In this document: positions 1-10,319 of the stretch, in pieces
How the letters are laid out: each line of letters starts with the position of its first letter
Position numbering within the stretch: the first letter of the stretch is position 1
Source: Aegilops tauschii subsp. strangulata
Taxonomy: Eukaryota > Streptophyta > Magnoliopsida > Poales > Poaceae
Assembly: GCF_002575655.3 (NCBI RefSeq)
Contig: NC_053038.3
Span: 141,376,885 to 141,440,884, forward strand
Direction of reading: 5' to 3'
Length of the DNA: 64,000 nucleotides
Position numbers and translations under genes: made by a program
The notes under the pieces: generated by a model
Databases searched by the model: none
What the model saw: the letters and a program-made list of their open reading frames with translations, nothing else
Told to the model about the DNA's origin: nothing

Positions 1-1991
1 ATATTGGAGTTATTTGAGTTTTATTCAAATTATTTTTCTCCAAAATAAAAATATATAGAAAATAGGGTAACATGATTCCGTACATCAGAAAATTGGAGAG
101 AAATAAATTTGAAATCATTTTGGTATTTTTAAAATGATTTTTACTGGATTTTATTAAGGCAGTAGCACTCTTTGCTTTATGTAAATTTGTGAGGATTTTA
201 TTTGACTTCACAAAAATGTCCATGTTGTTGGAAGTCTTTTTCTGAAAATTTTGATATATTATATGCCTATATAATATTCTTATTGTTTATTATTCTTGTT
301 TTTTTTTTTAAATTCCTCTGGACCGACCGGGCCGGGCCGGCCCAGTTCGCCAGGCCACGGCCCAGCCGGCCCACGCCGCTCGTCCCCGAGCCCCGAGCGG
401 GACTCCTCCCGCCGCACGCCGCCGCACCGCCTCGGCGTCCGTGCCCCAGCCGGCCACCGCCGCCGCCTTGCCCTGCCCCCTCCTCCACGCCACCTTGCCC
501 CCTCCCCTCCTATAAAGGGCGCCGCCCCGGGCCCCTCTCCTCTCTGCTCGACGCGCCGCCGCCCGCTCCCGCATCTCGCTGCCGCCGCCGCTGCACCGCG
601 CGCCGCGCCGCCCACCGCCACCCGCGCTGCTGCGCCGCCGCCCGCGCCCTTGCCCCGCGCCCGAAGCCGAGCCACCGCGCCAGAGCCACCTCGCCACCGC
701 CCCGCCCGATTCGCCGTGCCACGCCGGAGCTCGCCGTCGCCTCTGCCCCGCCTCGCCGGAATTTCCCCGCCGGCGCCGAACCGCTGCTGAACCGGTATAA
801 CCCGCCGGTCCAATCCGGTTTTTTTCAAGTTCGTTAAAAAAACCCTAGACTAGAACTGTTTTTTTAGGTTTTACTAAACAGCGAACGTCCACTGTTTAGA
901 TCCTATAAACGAACGTTCATTATTTAGCTTTTTCTTTTTTTTCTGTTTATTTTTCGCCAGGGACTTATATGTGATGATTTTATTTACAGTTTAGTCCCTG
1001 TTCTTCAAACGGTCACAACTTTTTGCTCGTTTGTTCAAATCCAACAAAACCAACGCCCACTTCTTCATTATGATCCCCTCTATCCAGTAATCCAAGTCAA
1101 ACATGTTTTTGAAATTTTAAAATTTGAATTAGACCAGAGTTGAATTCAAACTTCGTTTGATCATAACTTGAGTTTCGTAACTCCGATTTAGTTGATTCTT
1201 TTTGCAAATTAAAGCTCTTGACCTAAAATTTCTAATAAGGCCAAATTCACATAATTTTGGTACTGTTAGAAATTGTTTTATGTTGCAAGAGTTATTTGTT
1301 TGAATCGTCTTCTTCGTTCTTTCTGATCTTCTGAGTGATTGCTTATGTATGGTTACCATTGCTTGCTTACGATAGATTGATCGGAGTGTGACGAGTAGAT
1401 TTATCAAGAGTTTTGAGTGCGAATCATCTTCATCAACATTGCAGGCAAGTAACACTTTGATCGTACTTTTCCATACCCGGTTTATATTGCATTAGATCAA
1501 TCCTCAAACATTGCATGGTTAGGATCTAATTAAACTGTGGGTATTGGGAAGTAGTTGAGGTAGTACCTATTACCTGTTTTATTATCAAACCCTTGGGAGT
1601 TCCTTCTACATTTGCTATTATATTTCCATGCTATGCTCGTAGACGTGGATTGGGTTTGAGAGATATTCACGACAGATGTGAGATTGTTAATTAATGGTTT
1701 ACTTAAGGTGGCAACTAAAACTCACATCTGGGTGGATTGAGGCACCTGGAGAACCCAGTGCTGCCTGTATTTTTGGATATCCCGGAGTACCCGTGTGATC
1801 ATCCTATGGACTGCCACCGAGGCTCAAAGGGATCATGAGATTATTCATGCTAGAAACTTCCGTGTGCAGCCACAAGCTATTATGGGCTCTAGCATAGTTG
1901 ATTAAGTTGTGTGAGCTCTTGAAGAGGTAGACTAGCAGATGTAGGGGATGTAGGTGGTACGGTCTACCCAGAGTAGAGAGTTTACGCTTCT
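1..1991 (+). mobile_element. Ty3-gypsy LTR fragment, left arm of palindrome
   Basis: This is an LTR in sense orientation; its 5' end lies outside the window and its 3' end is lost at the palindrome centre. It has an AT-rich lead, a GC-rich stretch (about 320-790) with a TATA box, then a block (about 1,430-1,960) that closely matches 46,245-46,745 in the LTR of the chromodomain gypsy element. The shared landmarks are GTGGGTATTGGGAAGTAGTT and GGTGGCAACT...AAACTCACATCTGGGTGG. It has no coding capacity; the long open frames in the GC-rich part are composition artefacts. Confidence 0.8.
511..518 (+). promoter_or_regulatory. LTR TATA box, left arm
   Basis: TATAAAGG sits within the GC-rich LTR region, directly ahead of a C-rich leader. 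It is the likely RNA polymerase II core promoter of the LTR and points toward the palindrome centre. Confidence 0.6.
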
Positions 1992-2006
1992 AAAAGACAG
2001 TATTTC

Positions 2007-4417
2007 AGAAGCGTAAACTCTCTACTCTGGGTAGACCGTACCACCTACATCCCCTACATCTGCTAGTCTACCTCTTCAAGAGCTCACACAACTTGACCAA
2101 CTATGCTAGAGCCCATAATAGCTTGTGGCTGCACACAGAAGTTTCTAGCATGAATAATCTCATGATCCCTTTGAGCCTGGGTGGCGGTCCATAGGATGAT
2201 TACACGGGTACTCCGGGATATCCAAAAATACAGGCAGCACTGGGTTGTCCAGGTGCCTCAGTCCACCCAGATGTGAGTTTTAGTTGCCACCTTAAGTAAA
2301 CCATTAATTAACAATCTCACATCTGTCGTGAATATCTCTCAAACCCAATCCACGTCTACGAGCATAGCATGGCAATATAATAGCAAATGTAGAAGTAACT
2401 CCCAAGGGTTTGATAATAAAACAGGTAATAGGTACTACCTCAACTACTTCCCAATACCCACAGTTTAATTAGATCCTAACCATGCAATGTTTGAGGATTG
2501 ATCTAATGCAATATAAACCGGGTATGGAAAAGTACGATCAAAGTGTTACTTGCCTGCAATGTTGATGAAGATGATTCGCACTCAAAACTCTTGATAAATC
2601 TACTCGTCACACTCCGATCAATCTATCGTAAGCAAGCAATGGTAACCATACATAAGCAATCACTTAGAAGATCAGAAAGAACGAAGAAGACGATTCAAGC
2701 AAATAACTCTTGCAACATAAAACAATTTCTAACAGTACCAAAATTATGTGAATTTGGCCTTATTAGAAAGTTTAGGTCAAGAGCTTTAATTTGCAAAAAG
2801 AATCAACTAAATCGGAGTTACGAAACTCAAGTTATGATCAAACAAAGTTTGAATTCAACTCTGGTCTAATTCAAATTTTAAAATTTCAGAAACATGTTTG
2901 ACTTGGATTACTGGATAGAGGGGATCATAACGAAGAAGTGGGCATTGGTTTCGTTGGATTTGAACAAACGAGCAAAAAGTTGTGACCGTTTGAAGAACAG
3001 GGACTAAACTGTAAATAAAATCATCACATATAAGTCCCTGGCGAAAAATAAACAGAAAAAAAAGAAAAAGCTAAACAATGAACGTTCGTTTATAGGATCT
3101 AAACAGTGGACGTTCGCTGTTTAGTAAAACCTAAAAAAATAGTTCTAGTCTAGGGTTTTTTTTAACGAACTTGAAAAAAACCGGATTGGACCGGCGGGTT
3201 ATACCGGTTCAGCAGCGGTTCGGCGCCGGCGGGGAAATTCCGGCGAGGCGGGGCAGTGGCGACGGCGAGCTCCGGCGTGGCGCGGCGAATCGGGCGGGGC
3301 GGTGGCGAGGTGGCTCCGGCGCGGCGGCTCGGCTTTGGGCGCGGGGCAAGGGCGCGGGCGGCGGCGCAGCAGCGCGGGTGGCGGTGGGCGGCGCGGCGCG
3401 CGGTGCAGCGGCGGCGGCAGCGAGATGCGGGAGTGGGCGGCGGCGCGTCGAGCAGAGAGGAGAGGGGCCCGGGGCGGCGCCCTTTATAGGAGGGGAGGGG
3501 TCAAGGTGGCGTGGAGGAGGGGGCAGGGCAAGGCGGCGGCGGTGTCCGGCTGGGGCACGGACGCCGAGGCGGTGCGGCGGCGTGCGGCGGGAGGAGTCCC
3601 GCTCGGGGCTCGGGGACGAGCGGCGTGGGCCGGCTGGGCCGTGGCCTGACGAACTGGGCCGGCCCGGTCCGGTCGGTCCAGAGGAATTTTTTAAAAAAAA
3701 ACTGGAATAATAAAACATAATAAAATAAGAATATTATATAGGCATATAATATATCAAAATTTTCAGAAAAAGATTTCCAACAACATGGACATTTTTGTGA
3801 AGTCAAATAAAATCCTCACAAATTTACATAAAGCAAAGAGTGCTACTGCCTTAATAAAATCCAGTAAAAATCATTTTAAAAATACCAAAATGATTTCAAA
3901 TTTATTTCTCTCCAATTTTCTTATGTAGGGAATCATGTTACCCTATTTTATGTATATTTTTATTTTGGAGAAAAATAATTTGAATAAAACTCAAATAACG
4001 CCAATATTGAAAAATAATTTCAATGGGACTTTGAATTTAATCCTTTGAAACTCCCAACTCATATTTCATATGTTTTGAAGAAGTCATTTTATCTTCTCTC
4101 GTGAAAATCATTGAGTTGCATAAAGTTTCAGAAATGGGAAATATTTTCAAATGAAATTCAAATATTTTCAACACCCCTTGTCATTTAAATAAATGGAAGA
4201 AGTCATGTCATCTTCTCTCCAGGGTTTTGTGATGAAAAGAATTTGGATCCATGGAGATCATAGAAGCAAAATGAAAGTTTGGGAAAGTCCTTTTGTTCCC
4301 TCTCATTTAACTTTCAAAAGATTTCGAATTCACTCACTTTCAGTCAATCAATCAAACAATCAATCCAATCAATCTGTTATTATAACATTCCAAAATTTGG
4401 AATTTTGGGATGTTACA
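2007..4417 (-). mobile_element. Ty3-gypsy LTR, right arm of palindrome plus LTR start
   Basis: This is the same LTR as the left arm, in antisense. Its sense start is at 4,417, reading TGTAACATCCCAAAATTCC, the typical TG start with a short terminal hairpin (CCAAAATT/AATTTTGG). It abuts the gag of a Fatima-like element at 4,418. Nearly 2.4 kb of LTR is present; the distal part that would end in CA is missing at the palindrome centre. Confidence 0.8.
3481..3488 (-). promoter_or_regulatory. LTR TATA box, right arm
   Basis: CCTTTATA on the plus strand is TATAAAGG on the minus strand, the mirror copy of the left-arm box. It also points to the palindrome centre, so the two promoters converge. Confidence 0.6.
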
Positions 4418-5463
4418 CATATTATTCAATAGCAATTCAGCTTGATCAATAGTTCTTTCCCTGAAAACACAACCAGCACAACTATCCAGGTGGTCTCTGG
4501 AAGCATCAGTTAGTCCATTATAAAAGATATCAAGTATTTCATTTTTCTTGAGAGGATGATCAGGAAAAGCATTAAGTAATAGGAGAAGCCTTCCACAAGC
4601 TTGTGGGAGACTCTCTTCTTCAATTTGCACAAATTATATGTTTCCCTTAAGGCAGCTTGTTTCTTGTGAGCGGGGAAATATTTAGCAGAGAAGTAATAAA
4701 TCATATCCCGGGGACTACGCACAAAACCAGGATCAAGGGAATTAAACCATGTTTTAGCATCACCCTTTAATGAGAACGAAAATAACTTAATGATATAGTA
4801 GTAACAAATTTTTACCTCCTGAGTAAATAGGGTGGCTATATCATTCAATTTAGTAAGATGTGCAACAACAGTTTCAGATTCATAGCCAGAGAAAGGATCA
4901 GATTCAACCAAAGTAATTAACTCAGGATCAATAGAGAAATCATAATCCTTATCAGAAATACAGATAGGTGAAGTAGCAAAAGCAGGGTCATATTTCATTC
5001 TAGCATTCAAGGATTTTTCTTTAAGTTTAGCTAACAGTTTCTTAAGATCATATCTATCTTTGCAAGCAAAAGAGTCTCTAGCAGTTTCTCCATCCATAAC
5101 ATAACCCTCAGGTACATCAGGCAGTTCATATCTAGGGGAAGAATCTTCATCATCACTTTCATCAATATTATCAGTTTCAATAATTTCATTCTCTCTAACC
5201 CTAGCAAGTTGTTCAGCAAGAAATTCACCTAATGGCACAGTATTATGAAGCATAGAAGTAGTTTCATCATAAGTATCATGCAAAGCAGAAGTGGCATCAT
5301 CAATAACATGCGACATATCAGAATTAATAGTAGGAGTAGGTTTAGGTGTCGCAAGTTTCCTCATAACAGAAGGTGAATCAAGTGTAGAGCTAGATGGCAG
5401 TTCCTTACCTCCCCTTGTGGTTGAGTGATAAATCTTGGTCTTTTTGTCTTTCAAGTTCCTCAT
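4418..5463 (-). pseudogene. gag: gag of Fatima-like element, truncated
   Basis: The minus-strand frame starts with an ATG at 5,463 and runs about 300 codons. It contains the Athila-type gag core: SLKGDAKTWFNSL, the SPRDMIYYFSAKYFPAHKK region, and further on DHPLKKNEILDIFYNGL and SRDHLDSCAGC. This is a capsid-like structural protein that would assemble virus-like particles in the cytoplasm. A frameshift near 4,620-4,640 moves the second part (4,418-4,630) into another frame. The reading then runs AELLLNNM straight into the inserted LTR at 4,417. No zinc knuckle, protease or RT remains. It is non-functional. Confidence 0.8.
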
Positions 5464-5512
5464 AGTGATCAGCGGACATAAATCCCAAGTGACTCAAAGA
5501 ATAGAGCTATGC

Positions 5513-5530
5513 TCTCCGGCAACGGCGTCA
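5513..5530 (-). promoter_or_regulatory. Primer binding site (tRNA-Asp type)
   Basis: On the minus strand this reads TGACGCCGTTGCCGGAGA, close to the TGGCGCCGTTGCCGGGGA primer site usual in Athila-clade elements, with two or three changes. It lies 11 nt downstream of the LTR end, as expected for priming minus-strand synthesis. Confidence 0.7.
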
Positions 5531-5541
5531 GAAAATAGTCT

Positions 5542-6845
5542 TGATAACCCACAATTATAGGGGATCGCAACAGTTTTCGAGGGTAGAGTATTCAACCCAA
5601 ATTTATTAATTCGACACAAGGGGAGCCAAAGAATATTCTCAAGTATTAGCAGCTGAGTTGTGAATTCAACCACACCTGGAAAACTTAATATCTGCAGAAA
5701 AGTATTTAGTAGCAATGTAGTATGGAAGTAACGACAACAGTGGAAAAGGTAACAGTAGCAGTTTTTGTAGCAATCATAACAGTGGCAACGAAAAAGTAAC
5801 TAGGCAAAGATCAATATGTGAAAAGCTCGTAGGTATTGGATCAATGATGGATAATTATGTCGGATGCGATTCCTCATGCAACAGTTATAACATAGGGTGA
5901 CACAGAACTAGCTCCAGTTCATCAATGTAATGTAAGCATGTATTCCGTATATAGTCATACGTGCTTATGTAAAAGAACTTGCATGACATCTTTTGTCCTA
6001 CCCTCCCGTGGCAGCGGGGTCCTATTGGAAACTAAGGGATATTAAGGCCTCCTTTTAATAGACTACCAGACCAAAGCATTAACACTTAGAGAATACATGA
6101 ACTCCTCAAACTACGGTCATCACCGGTAGTGGCCCCGATTATTGTCACTTTGGGGTTAACGGATCATAACACATAGTAGGTGACTATTGACTTGCAAGAT
6201 AGGATCAAGAACTCACATATATTCATGAAAACATAATAGGTTCAGATCTGAAATCATGGCACTCAGGCCCTACTAACAAGCATTAAGCATAGCAAAGTCA
6301 TAGCAACATCAATCTCAGAACATAATGGATACTAGGGATCAAACCGTATCAAAACTAGCTCGATTACATGATAAATCTCATCCAACCCATCACCGTCCAG
6401 CAAGCCTACGATGGAATTACTCACGCACGGACTCCAGATCAGCCCTCCCGAGAGAGATTAGGGCTTGGCGGCGGCTCCGTATTGTAAAACGCGATGAATC
6501 CTTCTGTCTGATATTTTTCTCCCCGAACGTGAATATATAGAGTTGGAGTTGAGGTTGGTGGAGCCTCAGGGGGCCCACGAGGCAGGGGGCGCGCCCCCCA
6601 CCCTCGTGGACAGGGTGTGGGCCCCCTGGTGTTGGTTCTTTCGCCAGTATTTTTATATATTCCAAAAATATTCTCCGTGAAGTTTCAGGTCATTCCGAGA
6701 ACTTTTATTTCTGCACAAAAATAACACCATGGCAATTCTGCTGAAAACAGCGTCAGTCCGGGTTAGTTCCATTCAAATCATGCAAGTTAGAGTTGAAAAC
6801 AAGGGCAAAAGTGTTTGGAAAAGTACATACGATGGAGACGTATCA
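5542..6845 (-). repeat. 5' LTR of Fatima-like element
   Basis: This LTR of about 1.3 kb has TGATACGTCTCC as its sense start (plus-strand end GGAGACGTATCA at 6,845) and GGGTTATCA as its sense end (plus-strand TGATAACCC at 5,542). A minus-strand TATATA box lies near 6,533-6,540 and is followed by a leader. The matching 3' LTR is outside the window, so no target duplication can be checked. Confidence 0.75.
6533..6540 (-). promoter_or_regulatory. LTR TATA box of Fatima-like element
   Basis: The minus strand reads CTATATATTC within the LTR, just ahead of the ACGTTCGGGGAGAAAAA leader. It is the likely core promoter. Confidence 0.5.
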
Positions 6846-7507
6846 AGGAGCTAATGGGCGCCCTCCAGCACGGTCGGCAAACAAAACACGTGCGTCGAGA
6901 GAGCTAGAAGAAGCCCTACATCAACAAAAAGAGAGCGGCCTGTGCGAAAACACCAAGCTTTTAAATCTAGGCCGATACGACCGATATATAGGCCGATATA
7001 TCACTTTTGGCGCTCTACCGATAGAAACATAACATATCATTTTGTAAAAAATCATTTTCAAACATATCATCCGATATGGACCAAAATATCGATCGGTACG
7101 GCCGATATCTAGCCCGATATGTCCGCCGATATAGAACTATACATAGATGACACAAATATTTATTAGAATGTAGTGGAATAAGATTATGCATTTACAACTT
7201 CATTATATATTTTCGAAGTCATGCACAATGTTTTGTACAAATTCATATATATTGTATTGTTTTTAATCATAGAGTAAGGATTTTGTGAATCTTTCCTTAA
7301 TAGTTTCTTAATCAACAAGTTAATAAACTAGCAATCTAAAAGTGTCATGTTAAAGCATTGACATCATACATTTTTTTCACTAAAAATAAATATTGTGAAC
7401 AAGAATAACGAGAAAAAACTAGACCTGTTTTCTCCAATATATCTACATGTCGTCCGATATATCACCCAATATTCGACATCCGATATGTCGAAGCCAAACC
7501 GATAGGA
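6846..7507. other. Unassigned sequence with CCGATAT cluster
   Basis: About 660 bp lies between the Fatima-like LTR and the CACTA end. There is no convincing ORF. Two clusters (about 6,970-7,135 and 7,438-7,505) carry repeated CCGATAT, GCCGATAT and CGATCGGTA words, separated by AT-rich DNA. This may be the remains of another element; I cannot name it. Confidence 0.6.
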
Positions 7508-7718
7508 CACTGGTACAATGAGCTGCTATACAAATGGTTTTTAACCCCTTTCCGCGATGGCATTCTGAACCATCGCCTAGTGAGTGTGGGCGATAGGGGA
7601 GTCCTTCCCACACGACCTAGAAACCGTCGGGGTTAGGCCCTCCGGTCACACACGCTGGGCAAAGTGAGATCATGTGCGATGGGCAAGCGATCAAATACAA
7701 TTGTATAGGCCCATTCGG

Positions 7719-7845
7719 TTCCGGCCGTAAGTACATCCCACACATTCAATCCAAGAAGTATGTTTCCGTTCGTATGTACATCCAACACAATCAACCGAGG
7801 GAAAACGTTTCCGTTCGTATATACATCCCACACAATTTTATGTAT
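7719..7845. repeat. ~45 bp subterminal direct repeats of CACTA
   Basis: Three imperfect copies spaced about 45 bp apart share TTCCG..CGTA.GTACATCC.ACACA (near 7,719, 7,764 and 7,809). Arrays like this next to CACTA ends are the usual binding region for TNPA-type proteins; the role here is inferred. Confidence 0.6.
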
Positions 7846-8204
7846 AGCCTCGTGTGTGATAGGTGTAACGATCACACACCCTCTGCCTTGGTTAACCGTT
7901 TGCTTTTATTCAACTACATCACACATGATTTGATGAAGAAAACTGTATGGCATTGGGCTATCCATCACAACCACTTTTACTTCTAGAACCGTTTGCAAAG
8001 TTCCATGACCCGTTTAGCAGGTTTATTAGTTTACAATTAATAATTCTAATATTACACAAATTCACATTACATATCGAATAGCTGGTTGCTAATTTCATAT
8101 CAGGCACATAAATATTTTTAACATCACAGTACGATAGCTACCTGAAAACAGCACAGTACAGCATATAGCTATTTCACCTCCATAAGAACAATATATTCAT
8201 TTCC

Positions 8205-9571
8205 CTAATCGACATCAGCTAGGCTCGTCTTATCCACCTCTGCTTTCAGTTTAGTAAGAACCTGATTTGCACTGACCAACTGGGAAAGTGCCTCCTCCTT
8301 CCCCCATCTTAGCAAAGTCTAATTCAAAAAATTTGAGCTCATTCTCCATCTTCCTCTGTTTTCCCGCATCTTGAAATATTCTTCAGTGTTGACAACACTT
8401 TATCTAAGCCTATCTCTGTTCTCTTCATCATACATGCTCCAGAGCTTTGCTAGGCACATCTTCAAAGACTGTGGCCACTCTTGATCAACCCTCTCCAGGT
8501 AAGAACACTTACGTTCATCCCATAACATTTAAAACTAGATCAGTAACAATTGTAGGGGAAATGAGTTTCTAGCAACATAGAAAATCACCAAATACATATT
8601 TTGAAAAACTGAAGAAACAGGTTAATTATGACATATCTTCTCAAAAAGATCAATGTGCAAATGAATTAATTGCTACTTAGACAACAACCTAATTTTGAAA
8701 TATCAGAAGCCATAATTAACTACAACACTACTACAAGTTCTTAGTCATGCACTATAAATAACAAATTGAACATTTTATGAGGAAGCTAAATATAACTGCA
8801 ATAGGATAAAGACAATGTCTGGATGACATCAAATTGATACTAACATGTGTGTACATGCACAAATTTAGTAACATAGAACTAAAGCACAAAGGCCGTCCAC
8901 TATATATGCCAAAACCGGTGTCAAGACAACTGTTGCAACATTTGGCACCGGTGCCCTGCACCGGCGAGCCGATGCAGACGAAAAAATCGAGGAACCAGAC
9001 TCCAGAGCACCTAGTTGCCCCGATGCCTAGCTCCTTCGTGCCATAAAGATTTAGTATTTTACTACCTAGCTGCTCGGATGTGTGGACCAAAGTTGGTTGC
9101 ACAAACTGCTGAAGCGGTGGCAAATAATTTTCTAATGGCACTGCTAATGAGATGGCAACATTTTTAGATACTAGGTACAAACTGTGACACTCTCTTAACA
9201 TTCAGAATAACATAGGACAGTGGTAGTGTCTAAATCAGATCTAACAAATGATTTGTAATAGTGAAAGTGGGGCTAACCTTCTCTGCACATGCCAGAAACT
9301 TCCTCCCACTATCCACAGATTCAAACGCAACTAACTTCATGCATGGAGATTGATGGTGACAATGAGCAGGCAGATCTTCAGCCACCCCGCTCCATCCGCT
9401 GCAACTGATGGTCCTAGTGAGCTACAAGAGGAAGAAATGACTCAAATCGACCGCTGGGTTAAAATCCTTATTCCAAATCATAACCCGAGAGAGAGAAGAG
9501 AGGCATACCCGGGTGGTGAAAGAGTCATCGTCGGAGGAGGAACCGCTAGAGAGGTCACTGTAGAAGACCAT
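8205..9571 (-). pseudogene. TNPA-like CACTA accessory protein gene, broken
   Basis: Three exon-like pieces can be read on the minus strand. Exon A starts at 9,571 and reads MVFYSDLSSGSSSDDDSFTT, then a GTATGC donor after 9,510. Exon B (9,278-9,421) follows a TTGTAG acceptor and encodes CHHQSPCMKLVAFES then DSGRKFLACAEK, a GRF-type zinc finger pattern, ending before GTTAGC. Exon C (about 8,205-8,515) reads CSYLERVDQEWPQSLK, then KLWSMYDEENRDRLR, an in-frame stop, a frameshift in a G-run near 8,300, and a heptad-like tail SQLVSANQVLTKLKAEVDK ending at a TAG (8,205-8,207). Proteins of this type are encoded by Triticeae CACTA elements and are thought to act with the transposase at the element ends. 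The stop and the frameshift make this copy a pseudogene. Exon borders are judged by eye. Confidence 0.6.
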
Positions 9572-10319
9572 GGCGACCCCGGCGGTAGGATGCGAGACGG
9601 CGAGAGCGAGGAAGCAAGCGAGGAAGTGGCTATAGCTTGGGAAGGAAGGAAGGAGGAAATAGGGGAAATGTGACTTGTGTTCGGGGAGAAAAGGGGGTGG
9701 GGACGGGGTAGATATTTCGGCGGTAGGACAAAAATTCAAAAGGTGGAGGGAAACTTTGTGCGTAGTGGCGCCTGACACCAATCACTTTGAACGATTGTGT
9801 GCATCACAAACGATTCTTCTGCTTTACACGCATGCGATGAGTTTCATCATTCAAATTATGGTGGAAATTTCCCTCGGTACTGTCCTCATCCACGTCATTG
9901 CATAATTTAACATCGCTTGCTTATTTGGGCACACAAAAGAGCCTACAACACACAGACCAAAGTTACGGAATCGAGCAATTTTAGTAATTAAACAGAGCCA
10001 GTTGACCTAAACATTGCTCTAACAAAATACCAGAGTTATAAACAAAGGCTAAGTACACACAATTTTAACAAAGCTGTGGCCGCGCCGCCCTACGCCTCGC
10101 TGCTGCAAGATGAGACGTGATGACTTGTCCTGGCGCGATGCCACCGTTGGTGGACTCCGCATCGCCCTAGCTAAAGTCGACCGCATCGTTGTTCTCGTCC
10201 TCGTCCTCATCGTCGGCGCCGCCCTCAAGGTTGTAGTACTCGTAGTAGTAGCTATGCCAGAGCTCGCGTTGGTACTCCGCCGCCAACTATTCGACAGACA
10301 GGCTCTTCTCAACCTCGTC

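Larger units (their letters stand above)
1..4007. repeat. ~4 kb near-perfect inverted repeat (palindrome)
   Basis: Bases 1-1,991 are the reverse complement of about 2,007-4,007, with a spacer of roughly 15 nt (1,992-2,006). The arms agree over their whole length, including the GC-rich block, the conserved LTR block and an antisense 108-codon open frame (1,129-1,455 minus and 2,543-2,869 plus) that differs at only about four residues. The arms are not identical: bases 1,751-1,760 and their partner near 2,240-2,250 differ, an A-run differs near 840, and there are scattered substitutions. That argues against a simple sequencing fold-back. Each arm is the 5' part of the same kind of gypsy LTR, so the structure is two LTRs joined tail to tail. 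The left arm continues beyond the window edge. Confidence 0.93.
4418..6845 (-). mobile_element. Fatima-like Athila-clade gypsy element, 5' part
   Basis: Read on the minus strand the order is LTR (6,845 to 5,542), tRNA-Asp-type primer site, then gag (5,463 to 4,418). The element stops inside gag at 4,417/4,418, where the palindrome LTR begins. Its pol region and 3' LTR are not in the window on either side of that LTR. The family call rests on the LTR start TGATACGTCTCC followed by CGTATGTACTTTTCC and on the gag sequence; the exact family name is recognition only. Confidence 0.75.

Noticed and set aside
202..837. Overlapping long frames (up to 211 codons) on both strands in the GC-rich LTR block, repeated at 3,171-3,806
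   Set aside because: Pro/Arg/Ala-rich translations in all frames, no domain; high GC removes stop codons by chance, and the region is LTR promoter and leader.
1129..1455. 108-codon frame conserved in both palindrome arms
   Set aside because: Conservation follows from the duplication itself; it is antisense to the LTR and has no recognisable domain.
1..4007. Palindrome as a sequencing or assembly fold-back artefact
   Set aside because: Arms differ by scattered substitutions and indels, and the right LTR extends to a proper LTR start. An artefact would give identical arms. Not excluded without long reads.
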